NCBI GenBank assembly: GCA_002011125.2
Contig: MTMF02000009.1
Span: 774,989 to 838,988 of the forward strand
DNA from: Candidatus Hydrothermarchaeum profundi
GTDB taxonomy: Archaea > Hydrothermarchaeota > Hydrothermarchaeia > Hydrothermarchaeales > Hydrothermarchaeaceae
Length of the DNA: 64,000 nucleotides
Reading direction: 5' to 3'
Shown here one piece after another: positions 41,747 to 50,600 of this stretch (the stretch's first letter is position 1; the number at the start of each line of letters is the position of its first letter). Under the pieces are notes generated by a model. The model was not told where the DNA came from and searched no databases. It saw nothing but the letters and a program-made list of their open reading frames with translations. The translations under genes and the position numbers were made by a program.

Positions 41747-42390
41747 AAACCGTCTCCAAAAATTCTCCTCGCGGCTTCAAGATCCTCAGGGGTATCCACA
41801 TCCACTATAGCGTAATCAGATAGCGACACCGCGTTAACCTCGATACCAGTTTTAATGCAATATTCAAGGAAGCCTTTCAGCGAGGAAGTATTTAAAGAAG
41901 CCCTCTTAGCAATATCAAATATCCTTGGATCTAGAACAGCTATGCCAGTAGAATAATATCCTCCACAGCCTATTTTTTTGACCCTGCTTTTATCTATGTC
42001 TACCTCTGTGGAGCTTTCTCTATCTATTACTCCGAGAGTAAAGATTCCCTCAGACTCTGATATCAACTTCTTAATCCCTTGGCTATCTATCAAAACATCA
42101 CATGGGTTAAAAACAAAGGGCTCCGAAATATATTTTTCAACACTTAGTAAGGAGTATAGACTACCTTTATCGTAGTGTGGATTACCGACAAATAATATCT
42201 CTCGACTATCGAGCCGTTTCTTAACATCCTCTGCCCTGAAGCCTACCACTACTGTAATTTTCTCTATTCCAGCTCTTTTAAGCCCTTTTATTACATGAGA
42301 AATCAAAGGCTCGCCTCCGATTTGTGCCAAGGCCTTAGGCGATACGGGTAATCTTCTACCATATCCGGCGGCAGGAATCACAGCTTCCAT
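41743..42390 (-). CDS. Sugar/inositol-phosphate nucleotidyltransferase (IPCT-like)
   Basis: 215 residues. MEAVIPAAGYGRRLPVSPKALAQIGGEPLI is the nucleotide-binding G-x-G-x-R...PK signature of the NTP-transferase family, and VDVDTPEDLEAARRIF closes the fold. Its 4-base overlap with the CDP-alcohol transferase suggests it makes the CDP-activated substrate (for example CDP-inositol) used by that membrane enzyme. UTP- or CTP-specificity cannot be read from the sequence. Confidence 0.8.
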   Translation of the reverse strand: MEAVIPAAGYGRRLPVSPKALAQIGGEPLISHVIKGLKRAGIEKITVVVGFRAEDVKKRLDSREILFVGNPHYDKGSLYSLLSVEKYISEPFVFNPCDVLIDSQGIKKLISESEGIFTLGVIDRESSTEVDIDKSRVKKIGCGGYYSTGIAVLDPRIFDIAKRASLNTSSLKGFLEYCIKTGIEVNAVSLSDYAIVDVDTPEDLEAARRIFGDGL

Positions 42391-42440
42391 GAGAATACAT
42401 AATGATAAAATATTATAATCATTTTGGCCAACACTTAACT

Positions 42441-43184
42441 ATGAAATTTAAATGCTTTATTTTAGATCTTGACGGAGTAGTCTACAAGGGTAATGAACTC
42501 ATAGAGGGGGCCGATGAGAGAATATCTAAGATAAAGAAAAAAGCTGAAGTCTACTTTCTAACCAACAATTCTACTCTCAGCAGTGAGGACTATGTCGCTA
42601 AGCTGAGGAAACTAGGAATATCTGCGGAAGAAAAAGAAATCATAACCTCGGGATATGCGGCGGCATGGTACATAAGGAAAAACATTCCAAATCCAAGGGC
42701 CTATGTGATTGGTGAAGAGGGACTAGTTAAAGAGTTGAGAAAACAGTGGATCGATGTTGGGCATAGAAACTGCAATGTCGTAGTAGTAGGTTTAGACAGA
42801 GGATTTACCTATGCAAAACTTGCTTGGGCCATGAAGCTAATATTAGATGGAGCAGAATTTATAGCCACCAACACAGATAGGAGACTTATAACTGAAAAAG
42901 CACTACTCCCTGGGGGAGGGGTCATTGTTAAAGCGGTTGAAGAAGCATCTGGTAAAAAGCCTATTGTCGTAGGTAAGCCCTCTGATATAATGGCTAAAAT
43001 TATTCTAGAAAAAGTTAAAGCAAAACCCGAGGAAGTACTTTTAATAGGCGATAGACTTGAAACTGATATCGCTATGGGTAAAAAGATGGGAATGAAAACA
43101 GCTCTAGTTCTCACCGGACATACTAGGCGAGAGGACGTAGAAAAAAGCAGTATTAAGCCAGACTATATACTTGATAAACTCTAG
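42441..43184 (+). CDS. HAD-IIA (NagD-type) phosphatase
   Basis: 247 residues from the ATG at 42441 (MKFKCFILDLDGVVYKGNE). HAD motifs: DLDGVVY (I), LTNNST (II), lysine in VVGKPSD (III) and IGDRLETDIAMGKKMGMKTALVLTG (IV), with the large NagD-type cap. It is divergent from the two genes above with a 50-base promoter gap. Removing phosphate from the inositol product or from another phosphometabolite is inference. Ends overlap the oppF stop by 4 bases. Confidence 0.88.
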   Translation: MKFKCFILDLDGVVYKGNELIEGADERISKIKKKAEVYFLTNNSTLSSEDYVAKLRKLGISAEEKEIITSGYAAAWYIRKNIPNPRAYVIGEEGLVKELRKQWIDVGHRNCNVVVVGLDRGFTYAKLAWAMKLILDGAEFIATNTDRRLITEKALLPGGGVIVKAVEEASGKKPIVVGKPSDIMAKIILEKVKAKPEEVLLIGDRLETDIAMGKKMGMKTALVLTGHTRREDVEKSSIKPDYILDKL

Positions 43185-44131
43185 ACCTTAAAGCATGCGA
43201 CATAATGCCCTGCTCCAACTTCAATCATCTCAGGTTCCTCTGTCCTGCATCTATCTGAGGCTTCACTACACTGCGCCCAGAAACGACATCCTTTTATAAC
43301 TCGCCTAGGAATCGCTGGAGGGAAAGTCCTCTTTTTTCTTCTCTGTGGATCTGGAATAGGAATAGCCTCAAGCAGCATCCTGGTGTAGGGATGTAAAGGA
43401 TTTCTAAAGATTTCCTCTGTATCCGTCATCTCCATTACCTTCCCCAGATACATAACGACTACTCTATCACAGGTATTCCTTATCACAGAGAGATTATGAG
43501 CTATAAAGAGATAGGAAAGGTTAAAGCTCTTCTGAAGTTTCATAAAAAGATTCAATACCTGTGCTTGAACAGAAATATCGAGGGCGGACACAGGCTCGTC
43601 AGCAATTATTAGCCTCGGCTTAACTGCCAATGCTCTTGCTATGCCTATCCTCTGCTTCTGTCCTCCACTGAACTCATGCGGATACCTCCTCATGTGCTCT
43701 CGCTCCAAGCCAACTGCATCGAAAAGCTCCTCTACCCGTCTTCTTCTTTCCTCAGGGTCTCTAACTCCATGGATAATCAAGGGCTCCTCAACGGCATCTC
43801 CAACCGTCATCCTAGGATCTAGAGAAGCATGAGGGTCCTGGAATATCATCTGAACTTCTTTTCTATATTCCCTCTCCTCATTTTTGCTCAGGGAGTTTAT
43901 GTCCCTACCACGGTAGATTACCCTGCCACCAGTTGGCTTCTCCAGCTTAACAATGGCCTTTGCAATAGTTGTCTTCCCGCATCCACTCTCACCTACTAGA
44001 CCAAGGCTCTCTCCGTCCATTATTTTAAAACATACTCCATCAACCGCCTTCACTTCTCCAATGCGCTTAGAAAGCAAACCAGAAGTAATCGGATAATACA
44101 CCCGTAGGTTAATGACTTCGAGAAGACTCAT
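43181..44131 (-). CDS. oppF: Oligopeptide ABC transporter ATP-binding protein (OppF type)
   Basis: 316 residues from the ATG at 44131 (MSLLEVINLRVYYP), 8 codons inside the longest frame. Walker A GESGCGKTT, signature SGGQKQRIGIARAL, Walker B RLIIADEPVSALD, H-loop IAHNL. The C-terminal oligopeptide-transporter extension with cysteines (GCRFWAQCSEASDRC and YVACF) may bind an FeS cluster. It is the last gene of the transporter operon, overlapping oppD by 4 bases. Confidence 0.92.
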   Translation of the reverse strand: MSLLEVINLRVYYPITSGLLSKRIGEVKAVDGVCFKIMDGESLGLVGESGCGKTTIAKAIVKLEKPTGGRVIYRGRDINSLSKNEEREYRKEVQMIFQDPHASLDPRMTVGDAVEEPLIIHGVRDPEERRRRVEELFDAVGLEREHMRRYPHEFSGGQKQRIGIARALAVKPRLIIADEPVSALDISVQAQVLNLFMKLQKSFNLSYLFIAHNLSVIRNTCDRVVVMYLGKVMEMTDTEEIFRNPLHPYTRMLLEAIPIPDPQRRKKRTFPPAIPRRVIKGCRFWAQCSEASDRCRTEEPEMIEVGAGHYVACFKV

Positions 44132-45114
44132 TTTCCCCCTCCATATAGATAGCATGCCACGGTATGAGTATCCGACACAGGGTATTCTTTGGGTATATCC
44201 TTATCACAGGGCTCGAATTTATATCTACATCTAGGGTGAAATACGCAGCCCTTAGGAGGGTCTATCATGCTAGGAATAGTTCCTGGTATGTATGGGAACT
44301 CTTTTTTAGCTTTCATTGTAGTTGGAAGACACTCAAAAAGACCCCTCGTATAGGGATGCAAGGGCTTATCAAATATCTCGTTAACCACGCCTCTCTCCAT
44401 TATCTTTCCTGCATACATTACCACAACCTTATCTGCTATCTCAGCGACGATTCCGAGGTCATGAGTAATAAAAAGAATAGAGAGGCCCTTATCCTTTAAT
44501 TCTTTGAAAATCTCCAGTATCTGTGCCTGCACCGTAACATCTAGAGCAGAAGTAGGCTCATCTGCGATTATAATCTCAGGACCACAGGATAAAGCCATTG
44601 CTATCATCGCCCTCTGCCTCATTCCCCCTGAGAACTGGTGGGGATACTCGTTTACTCTCCTTTCAGCCTCCGGAATTCCGACATCGTTTAAAAGTTCAAT
44701 GGCTCTCTTCTTAGCCTCACTTTTCTTCATCTTCTTATGTTGGATTATTTGCTCGATAATTTGATCTCCTATTTTTAGCACAGGGTTCAAAGAAGACTGT
44801 GGGTCCTGGAATATCATAGCTATCCTGCCTCCCCTAATTTGTAAAAGCTCTTTCTCTGGTAGGGTTAGCAGGTTTTTTCCATTGAATAATATCTCGCCAT
44901 CAACTATTCTAGCTGGAGGGCTATCCAACAGTCTCAATATGGATAAAGCAACTGTAGATTTTCCAGACCCAGATTCCCCTACTAGGCAGAGACATTCTCC
45001 CCTATCTAGCGTGAAACTAACCCCATCAACTGCCCTAACAATACCGCTCTCCGTATAGAAATAGGCTTTAAGCCCCCTCACGCTAAGCAGCTCATTTGGT
45101 AGGGTCAAAGGCAT
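44128..45114 (-). CDS. oppD: Oligopeptide ABC transporter ATP-binding protein (OppD type)
   Basis: 328 residues. Walker A GESGSGKST, signature SGGMRQRAMIAMAL, Walker B EIIIADEPTSALDVT, H-loop ITHDLG, and the C-terminal oligopeptide extension GCVFHPRCRYKFEPC. Forms the second ATPase of the importer with OppF. Overlaps oppC by 23 bases and oppF by 4. Confidence 0.93.
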   Translation of the reverse strand: MPLTLPNELLSVRGLKAYFYTESGIVRAVDGVSFTLDRGECLCLVGESGSGKSTVALSILRLLDSPPARIVDGEILFNGKNLLTLPEKELLQIRGGRIAMIFQDPQSSLNPVLKIGDQIIEQIIQHKKMKKSEAKKRAIELLNDVGIPEAERRVNEYPHQFSGGMRQRAMIAMALSCGPEIIIADEPTSALDVTVQAQILEIFKELKDKGLSILFITHDLGIVAEIADKVVVMYAGKIMERGVVNEIFDKPLHPYTRGLFECLPTTMKAKKEFPYIPGTIPSMIDPPKGCVFHPRCRYKFEPCDKDIPKEYPVSDTHTVACYLYGGGK

Positions 45115-45994
45115 CCCTCAAACCATCTCCTAAAAAGTTAAAGGCCAGCACCGTTAGAAATAACAGTATACCCGGCTCAACAGCCACCCACCACGTAGTA
45201 TCAAGAGAATCCTGACCAGCATTAAGAATTCTGCCCCAGCTAGCAACCGATGGGTCACCTAGTCCTATAAAGCTTAGTGCCGCCTCTGCAAGTATTACTC
45301 CTGGAATGGATATCGTAGCGGTAACGATAATAATACTCAGAACATTCGGTATTAAATGCCTGAAAATTATACGCTTATTACTACTTCCAAGAACAATTAG
45401 AGCTTGAATAAATTCTCTTGTCCTCAATGAAAGAGCCTCGCTCCTAACCATCCTCGCTGTACCCGTCCACCCGGTTAACCCTATTACCACTATTATGAGA
45501 TTCAAGCTAGGACCGAAAATGAAGACTATTAGAACTAAAAGAAGGAAAAAGGGAAAAGTCATCATAATATCTGTGAACCTCATTAGAGCGTTGTCTACGA
45601 CTCCGCCAAAATATGCTGAAGTGACACCTATCACCGAGCCGATGATCAATGCCAGTCCAGTAGCAAGAATACCTACATAGAGAGAGACTCTAGCACCGCT
45701 CACAAGCATCGCAAGGAGGTCTCTGCCCTTGTCATCAGTACCAAGCGGATGCTTAAGTGAGCCTTTCACAACTACCGTAGTAAACTCGCCGCTTTTAATA
45801 TCGTAAACTGAATGTTCTATAGAAAATCCTACGGGAGGAAGGTTTTTCTCTGCAAAGTTAACAGCGTTAGGGTCTCCCGTGAAAAAAGGTCCGAAAATGG
45901 CTACAATAACGAGAATAATTATATAAACTAGCCCGAAAGCCGCCAGCCTGCTTCTCATGGTTCTTTTCCAATAATATTTCACAAGCCTATTCAT
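45092..45994 (-). CDS. oppC: Oligopeptide ABC transporter permease (OppC type)
   Basis: 300 residues with an N-terminal membrane segment, an external loop containing HPLGTDDKGRDLLAMLVSGARVSL (the OppC hallmark), and five further membrane segments with the EAA-type cytoplasmic loop (EAALSFIGLGDPSVASWGRIL). Forms the membrane channel with OppB. Overlaps oppB by 8 bases. Confidence 0.92.
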   Translation of the reverse strand: MNRLVKYYWKRTMRSRLAAFGLVYIIILVIVAIFGPFFTGDPNAVNFAEKNLPPVGFSIEHSVYDIKSGEFTTVVVKGSLKHPLGTDDKGRDLLAMLVSGARVSLYVGILATGLALIIGSVIGVTSAYFGGVVDNALMRFTDIMMTFPFFLLLVLIVFIFGPSLNLIIVVIGLTGWTGTARMVRSEALSLRTREFIQALIVLGSSNKRIIFRHLIPNVLSIIIVTATISIPGVILAEAALSFIGLGDPSVASWGRILNAGQDSLDTTWWVAVEPGILLFLTVLAFNFLGDGLRDAFDPTK

Positions 45995-46967
45995 ACCTAA
46001 TCCTCGGGTCGAGATAGGTGTATGCGATATCAGTTATCAGGTTAAAGAATAAGGTAACCAATGCGCCAATAAGGGTCACAGCAACAACGACCCCATAGTC
46101 ATCAGCGAATATAGCGTTAAAAGATATCTGGCCTAGACCAGGAATACCAAATATTATCTCAGTAAGGTATGCACCTCCGAAGACTACGCCGCTGAGGTCG
46201 AACATTATTATCGTAACCACAGGTAGCATAGCGTTCCTCAACACATGTTTTCCAATAACAACCCTATCTGGCAGCCCTTTGGCTCTGGCGGTTCTGACAA
46301 AATCCTTTCTAAGATTTTCTAGAGTAGAGGCCCTCACATACCTAGTGTAGGCCGCCATAGAACCTGTGCCCAAGGTAATCACTGGCAATACTAACGCCTT
46401 CAAATTTGCCAATGAGAACATGGGTAAAGAGGTGTCATAATAGGTCTTGAACACCCCTAGCTTAACCGAGAACACAAGGATCAGCATTATACCCAGCCAA
46501 AAGTTTGGTATAGAGATTCCGATGAATGAGAAAAACGTGGCTATGTAATCTGCCTTAGTGTATTGTTTAACTGCAGAGTATACCCCTATTAATATACCAA
46601 GAAAAACAGCGAAAAGCATGCTGAGAAGAATAAGCTGAAAAGAATACTTCCAATGGATCTTTATCAGCTCCATCACCGGCATAGAAGTAGAGAAAGACCA
46701 CCCCCAATCTCCATGAAGTAGGCTATTAATATAATCAAGATACTGGATATAAAGAGGCTTATCAAGTCCCTGCCGTGCTTCAACCGCAGCTATAAGCTCC
46801 TCAACGTTTTCCCCCTTCGCAACTAACGTAGCTAAATACTTATCAGCAGGAGAGCTGGGTCCAATGCGAAGTAAAAAAAAGGTAAGGGTGAAGACCCCCC
46901 ATGCTATGAAAATGGCATATATAACTCTTCTAAGAATATATTCCCGCATTGAAGCCTTTCTCGGCAT
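45987..46967 (-). CDS. oppB: Oligopeptide ABC transporter permease (OppB type)
   Basis: 326 residues; the start could be the second Met (MREYILRRVIYAIF), which is the typical OppB beginning. Six membrane segments; GLDKPLYIQYLDYINSLLHGDWGWSFS and the conserved loop RTARAKGLPDRVVIGKHVLRNAMLP (EAA loop) identify the OppB/DppB family. Transports peptides delivered by the OppA-like protein encoded just upstream. Confidence 0.92.
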   Translation of the reverse strand: MPRKASMREYILRRVIYAIFIAWGVFTLTFFLLRIGPSSPADKYLATLVAKGENVEELIAAVEARQGLDKPLYIQYLDYINSLLHGDWGWSFSTSMPVMELIKIHWKYSFQLILLSMLFAVFLGILIGVYSAVKQYTKADYIATFFSFIGISIPNFWLGIMLILVFSVKLGVFKTYYDTSLPMFSLANLKALVLPVITLGTGSMAAYTRYVRASTLENLRKDFVRTARAKGLPDRVVIGKHVLRNAMLPVVTIIMFDLSGVVFGGAYLTEIIFGIPGLGQISFNAIFADDYGVVVAVTLIGALVTLFFNLITDIAYTYLDPRIRYE

Positions 46968-46998
46968 AGTAGAATGATAGAATATTAACTAATGAAGT

Positions 46999-48750
46999 CT
47001 ATGCGAAGAACCACTCATGATAGTTATAACCCATACTTATACCCGGCTCGATACCCATAACATTTTTCTGAAAGCCTACATTGCTAGCTGGGAAGGCCAG
47101 GAAGTCCCCAGGAAGTTCCTCAGACAACAGCCTAGAAAGCTCGCCATAAATCCTTCTCCTCTCCGCCTCATCTAAAGCTTCCCTAGTTTTGACTTTCTGG
47201 AATAAAGAATCCACTTCAGGGTTAAAGTAGCCTTCTATATTCAGGCCTCCCTCAGAGCTGAAGAAGGTGCTACTGCCTGAAGGAGCTAAGGGATCGGTAC
47301 TAAAGCCTATAACCAGCAAGTCCCATGGCTTTTCTGAAACTGCGTCTGGGCCGTTATTAAAGGCAGGGGGCTGATCGCTCCCAGGTACCTTATTTCGTAG
47401 GTACTGATTCAACTCGGTAGCCCAAGGCAAAAATTTCAGCTCTACGTCAATACCGATATCAGATAATTCTTGTTTTACTAAGAAACATATAGACTCTCTA
47501 ACTTTGTTCCCAGAGTTAGTGATAATAGTAAGCTTCAGAGGTTCCCCATTCTTGTCCAAGATCCTACCCCCCTCTTGCTCATAGCCTTCTTCAGCAAGAA
47601 TCTCACTGGCTTTTTCCTTATCATACAAGCCACCTACACCATACATGGAGAGTCCCTCTTCCACATACCATGGCGATGGCTTAGGTATGAAGCTAAAGGC
47701 GGGATCAGCGAATCCAAGGTAGATGGATTGTATTAAGGCATCCTTGCTTATTGACATAGCGAGTGCTTGCCTTATCCTCTTATTCTTAAATCCTTCCCAT
47801 CCATTATTCCTAAGATTCCATAGCAACATAGTATAGCTTGCCGTTGGATTAGTGTACACTTTAATATGCTCCATCTCCTTGAATTTCTTCACTTGCAGAG
47901 GATCAATCACTGTGCTGGTTATATCTCCAGCTTCGAGAGCAGCGTGCCTCGCTGCTGGCGTACCAAGTATCTTTACTATGTACTTCTCAAAGTATGGTGC
48001 TCCTGTCTCCTTTCCTAAATAGTAATCAGGATTTCTTTCTAAGACGAATTTATCGTTTCTAACCCATTCTACAAATCTGTAGGGTCCAAGGTTCCCAGTA
48101 TAAGACAGGTTATTTAACTCTTCAGCCTGAGTGAAAGCCTTAAGGTCCCCCTCATATTTCTTCACAATGTGCTTAGGATACGCCCAGAAATCTGTGATAG
48201 TATACAAAAACTCGGGATCAACCGTCTGCCTAATAAACTGATAGGTCGTTTTATTAACAGCTCTAACCTCGACGAATTCCCTCTTACCATCTACATCCTC
48301 CCTATAGTCATCTTTATAGTTAAAAGGCATCCAGTCTGCAAACATGAGGTTCTTATAAGTATAAACAAAGTCCTCCGCAGTAACCTGCTTACCACCAGTC
48401 CAGTACAAGTCGTCTCTCAAGGTTAAAGTGTACACCAGGCCATCATCAGAGACCTCTATAGGCTTAGCAAGCCAGCGTAGAACTATATTTAGGTCATTAT
48501 CATATGCAATAAGGCCATCCATCGTGTAGCCGACATAGCTGAATGAAGCCTGATCAGCAGCGAAGATCCAATTCAAAGTCTCGGCATCCCCTGCAGACGT
48601 ACCTTCTATAAAGGTTCCCTTAACCTGAGGTATAGCAGGCTTCTCAGTTGAAGGCACAGTCTCCTTCTGTAAGCAGCCTAAACTACCAACCATCGCTAAA
48701 GCTCCCGCCTTAGCGCAAAGACGCAAAAATCTACGTCTCGACAATCTCAT
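46999..48750 (-). CDS. oppA: Oligopeptide-binding lipoprotein with Tat-type signal (OppA type)
   Basis: 583 residues. The N terminus MRLSRRRFLRLCAKAGALAM contains a twin-arginine-like RRRFLR and a lipobox-like SLGC, so it is exported folded and lipid-anchored. The mature part is an SBP_bac_5 extracellular solute-binding protein (VTAEDFVYTYKNLM, VKILGTPAARHAALEAGDI, GFKNKRIRQALAMSISKD). It captures the peptide or other ligand for OppBCDF. It begins 4 bases after hisG ends, suggesting read-through from that gene. Confidence 0.9.
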   Translation of the reverse strand: MRLSRRRFLRLCAKAGALAMVGSLGCLQKETVPSTEKPAIPQVKGTFIEGTSAGDAETLNWIFAADQASFSYVGYTMDGLIAYDNDLNIVLRWLAKPIEVSDDGLVYTLTLRDDLYWTGGKQVTAEDFVYTYKNLMFADWMPFNYKDDYREDVDGKREFVEVRAVNKTTYQFIRQTVDPEFLYTITDFWAYPKHIVKKYEGDLKAFTQAEELNNLSYTGNLGPYRFVEWVRNDKFVLERNPDYYLGKETGAPYFEKYIVKILGTPAARHAALEAGDITSTVIDPLQVKKFKEMEHIKVYTNPTASYTMLLWNLRNNGWEGFKNKRIRQALAMSISKDALIQSIYLGFADPAFSFIPKPSPWYVEEGLSMYGVGGLYDKEKASEILAEEGYEQEGGRILDKNGEPLKLTIITNSGNKVRESICFLVKQELSDIGIDVELKFLPWATELNQYLRNKVPGSDQPPAFNNGPDAVSEKPWDLLVIGFSTDPLAPSGSSTFFSSEGGLNIEGYFNPEVDSLFQKVKTREALDEAERRRIYGELSRLLSEELPGDFLAFPASNVGFQKNVMGIEPGISMGYNYHEWFFA

Positions 48751-48754
48751 TTTC

Positions 48755-49627
48755 TCACCTTACTATCTTAGCAATATCTATCTCCAATATATCCTCCGCA
48801 CCCGCATTTTTCAAGCTCGGGATTAATATATTCACATCTTTTTTTGGCACTACTGTTTCTAAGGCATAGTACCCCGAGTTCCATAGTTTCGAGATAGTAG
48901 GTGTTTTCATCGCTGGGAGCATAGATATAACATCTTCTAATTTATCTTCAGGAACATTCATGCTGAGTAAAACCTTTCCTCTAGCCTCAATTACCCCTAG
49001 AAGAAGGGTTCTTATCTCTTCTATAGCTTTTCTCTTCTCCGGATTAGCCCAGGATTCTTTATTCGCAAGCAACTTCGTAGAAGATTCAAGTATAGTCCCT
49101 ATTATCTTAAGCCTATTCTTCCGCAGAGTTGTACCCGTCTCTGTTAGATCTATCACCACATCCATAAGCTCAGGAACTTTAGCCTCAGATGCACCATAAG
49201 AGTAGTATATCTTAACGGGTATCCCTAGCTCCTCGAAATACTTTTTTGTAAGATTAGGAAACTCAGTTGTAATCCTACTGCCAGGCTTAATATCCTTAGG
49301 GCTATCAATGCTCGAGTCTTCTGGGACAGCAACCACTAATCTAACTACTCCTTCGCCAGTCTTACTATACGGGAGGTCAGCGATTACTTCTACATCTGCG
49401 CCGCTTTCCTGCACCCAGTCCCACCCGGAGATACCTAAATCAAAGTATCCCTCCTCCACGTACTTCGGTATTTCCTGCGGCCTCAGAATCTTCACCTTCG
49501 AAATCCTAGGATCATCTATACTGGGATTATAATCCCTAAACCCAACTTTTACTTCAAGATCTGCTTGCTTAAAAAGTAATAATGTCTGCTCCTCAAGGCT
49601 TCCTTTTGGTAGAGCGATACTCAACAT
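48755..49627 (-). CDS. hisG: ATP phosphoribosyltransferase, long form
   Basis: 290 residues. MLSIALPKGSLEEQT, GYFDLGISGWDWVQE, the PRPP-binding segment VPELMDVVIDLTETGTTLRKN, and a C-terminal ACT-like regulatory domain (LSMNVPEDKLEDVISMLPAM, ALETVVPKKDVNILIPSLK) define long-form HisG, which starts histidine synthesis and is feedback-inhibited by histidine. No other his gene is nearby. Confidence 0.94.
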   Translation of the reverse strand: MLSIALPKGSLEEQTLLLFKQADLEVKVGFRDYNPSIDDPRISKVKILRPQEIPKYVEEGYFDLGISGWDWVQESGADVEVIADLPYSKTGEGVVRLVVAVPEDSSIDSPKDIKPGSRITTEFPNLTKKYFEELGIPVKIYYSYGASEAKVPELMDVVIDLTETGTTLRKNRLKIIGTILESSTKLLANKESWANPEKRKAIEEIRTLLLGVIEARGKVLLSMNVPEDKLEDVISMLPAMKTPTISKLWNSGYYALETVVPKKDVNILIPSLKNAGAEDILEIDIAKIVR

Positions 49628-49669
49628 CGATTCTTACTTCAAATCCCAAATATAAAAAAGCTTTCCGAT

Positions 49670-50584
49670 TTAGAACCACGCAAACCACTCAGGTATCCCC
49701 TCTAATATGATCTTATCTCTCCAGAAAGTTATCCCCTTAACCTTCTCGCTTCTTTTCCATTCATAGGCGTAAATAATATCCTTTACCTTATCCACCTTCC
49801 ACACAGGAGTAAGCTGAGGCTCGGCCTCTTCTATACTGCTTAAATATTTCATCTCGACAGGCACAACGGAGCGTTTAGAAAATATAGGAGCCAAAGAGTT
49901 CCGGAAAGTAAACCACTCATCCCAGTCAGGTACCTCAAGATCAGTTTCTTTCTTATAGTCCTCATAATATAACTTCTCCTTACCCAGCTCAGATGAATAT
50001 GGAGCCGGAGAAGCCTCGATAAGAGCAGCACCTTCAACAACCCACGGGGCGGTAATAAACCCTGGAGAAGATAATTCTAAAGTGAATTCTTGATACCATC
50101 TCACCACTTTAATGCTTGGATTCTCTTTTTCAATTTTCTGAGGGTCTATAGTCCCGCTCCCTCCTATATCATTAACCGTAACCTTGATGATCGCCCCCTC
50201 ATTAGGCTTCAGCCACCATCCATACCTATCCCCTATCTTAATCACATGCTTTATAGGATTACCCGCTTCCGCTGCTCCTCGGCCAGTAAAAACTTCTCCT
50301 CTTCCAAGTAATGATTGCTTATCGTAGGGTAAGCCATAGATCCTCCAAAGGCCAAATTCTCTTACAGCATAGGACTGAGCAAAAGTACCAGAGGCCTCAG
50401 GAGTCCAGCCAGAGGGCAATGCAATGAAAATCTTATTATATCCCCAGTTTTCGATCTTTGCCTCTATCCTTGTGTTAATTTTGCTAATAGATCCATCAGG
50501 CACTTCCAGCATTTCAAATCCAGATTCTGCAGTAACTATCGAGAAACTTAACAACAACGTTAGGGCGAGAATAATCCATTTCAA
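49670..50584 (-). CDS. Secreted protein of unknown function
   Basis: 304 residues with a clear signal peptide (MKWIILALTLLLSFSIVTAE). The mature part is rich in W, Y and G (YNKIFIALPSGWTPEASGTF, VIKIGDRYGWWLKPNEGAII) and looks like a beta-sandwich. There is no C-terminal membrane anchor. It follows the DUF515-like gene by 16 bases in the same direction, so the two may form one cell-surface unit, perhaps with the pilus system nearby. Confidence 0.7.
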   Translation of the reverse strand: MKWIILALTLLLSFSIVTAESGFEMLEVPDGSISKINTRIEAKIENWGYNKIFIALPSGWTPEASGTFAQSYAVREFGLWRIYGLPYDKQSLLGRGEVFTGRGAAEAGNPIKHVIKIGDRYGWWLKPNEGAIIKVTVNDIGGSGTIDPQKIEKENPSIKVVRWYQEFTLELSSPGFITAPWVVEGAALIEASPAPYSSELGKEKLYYEDYKKETDLEVPDWDEWFTFRNSLAPIFSKRSVVPVEMKYLSSIEEAEPQLTPVWKVDKVKDIIYAYEWKRSEKVKGITFWRDKIILEGIPEWFAWF

Positions 50585-50600
50585 TTCTACCGCCTTAGCC

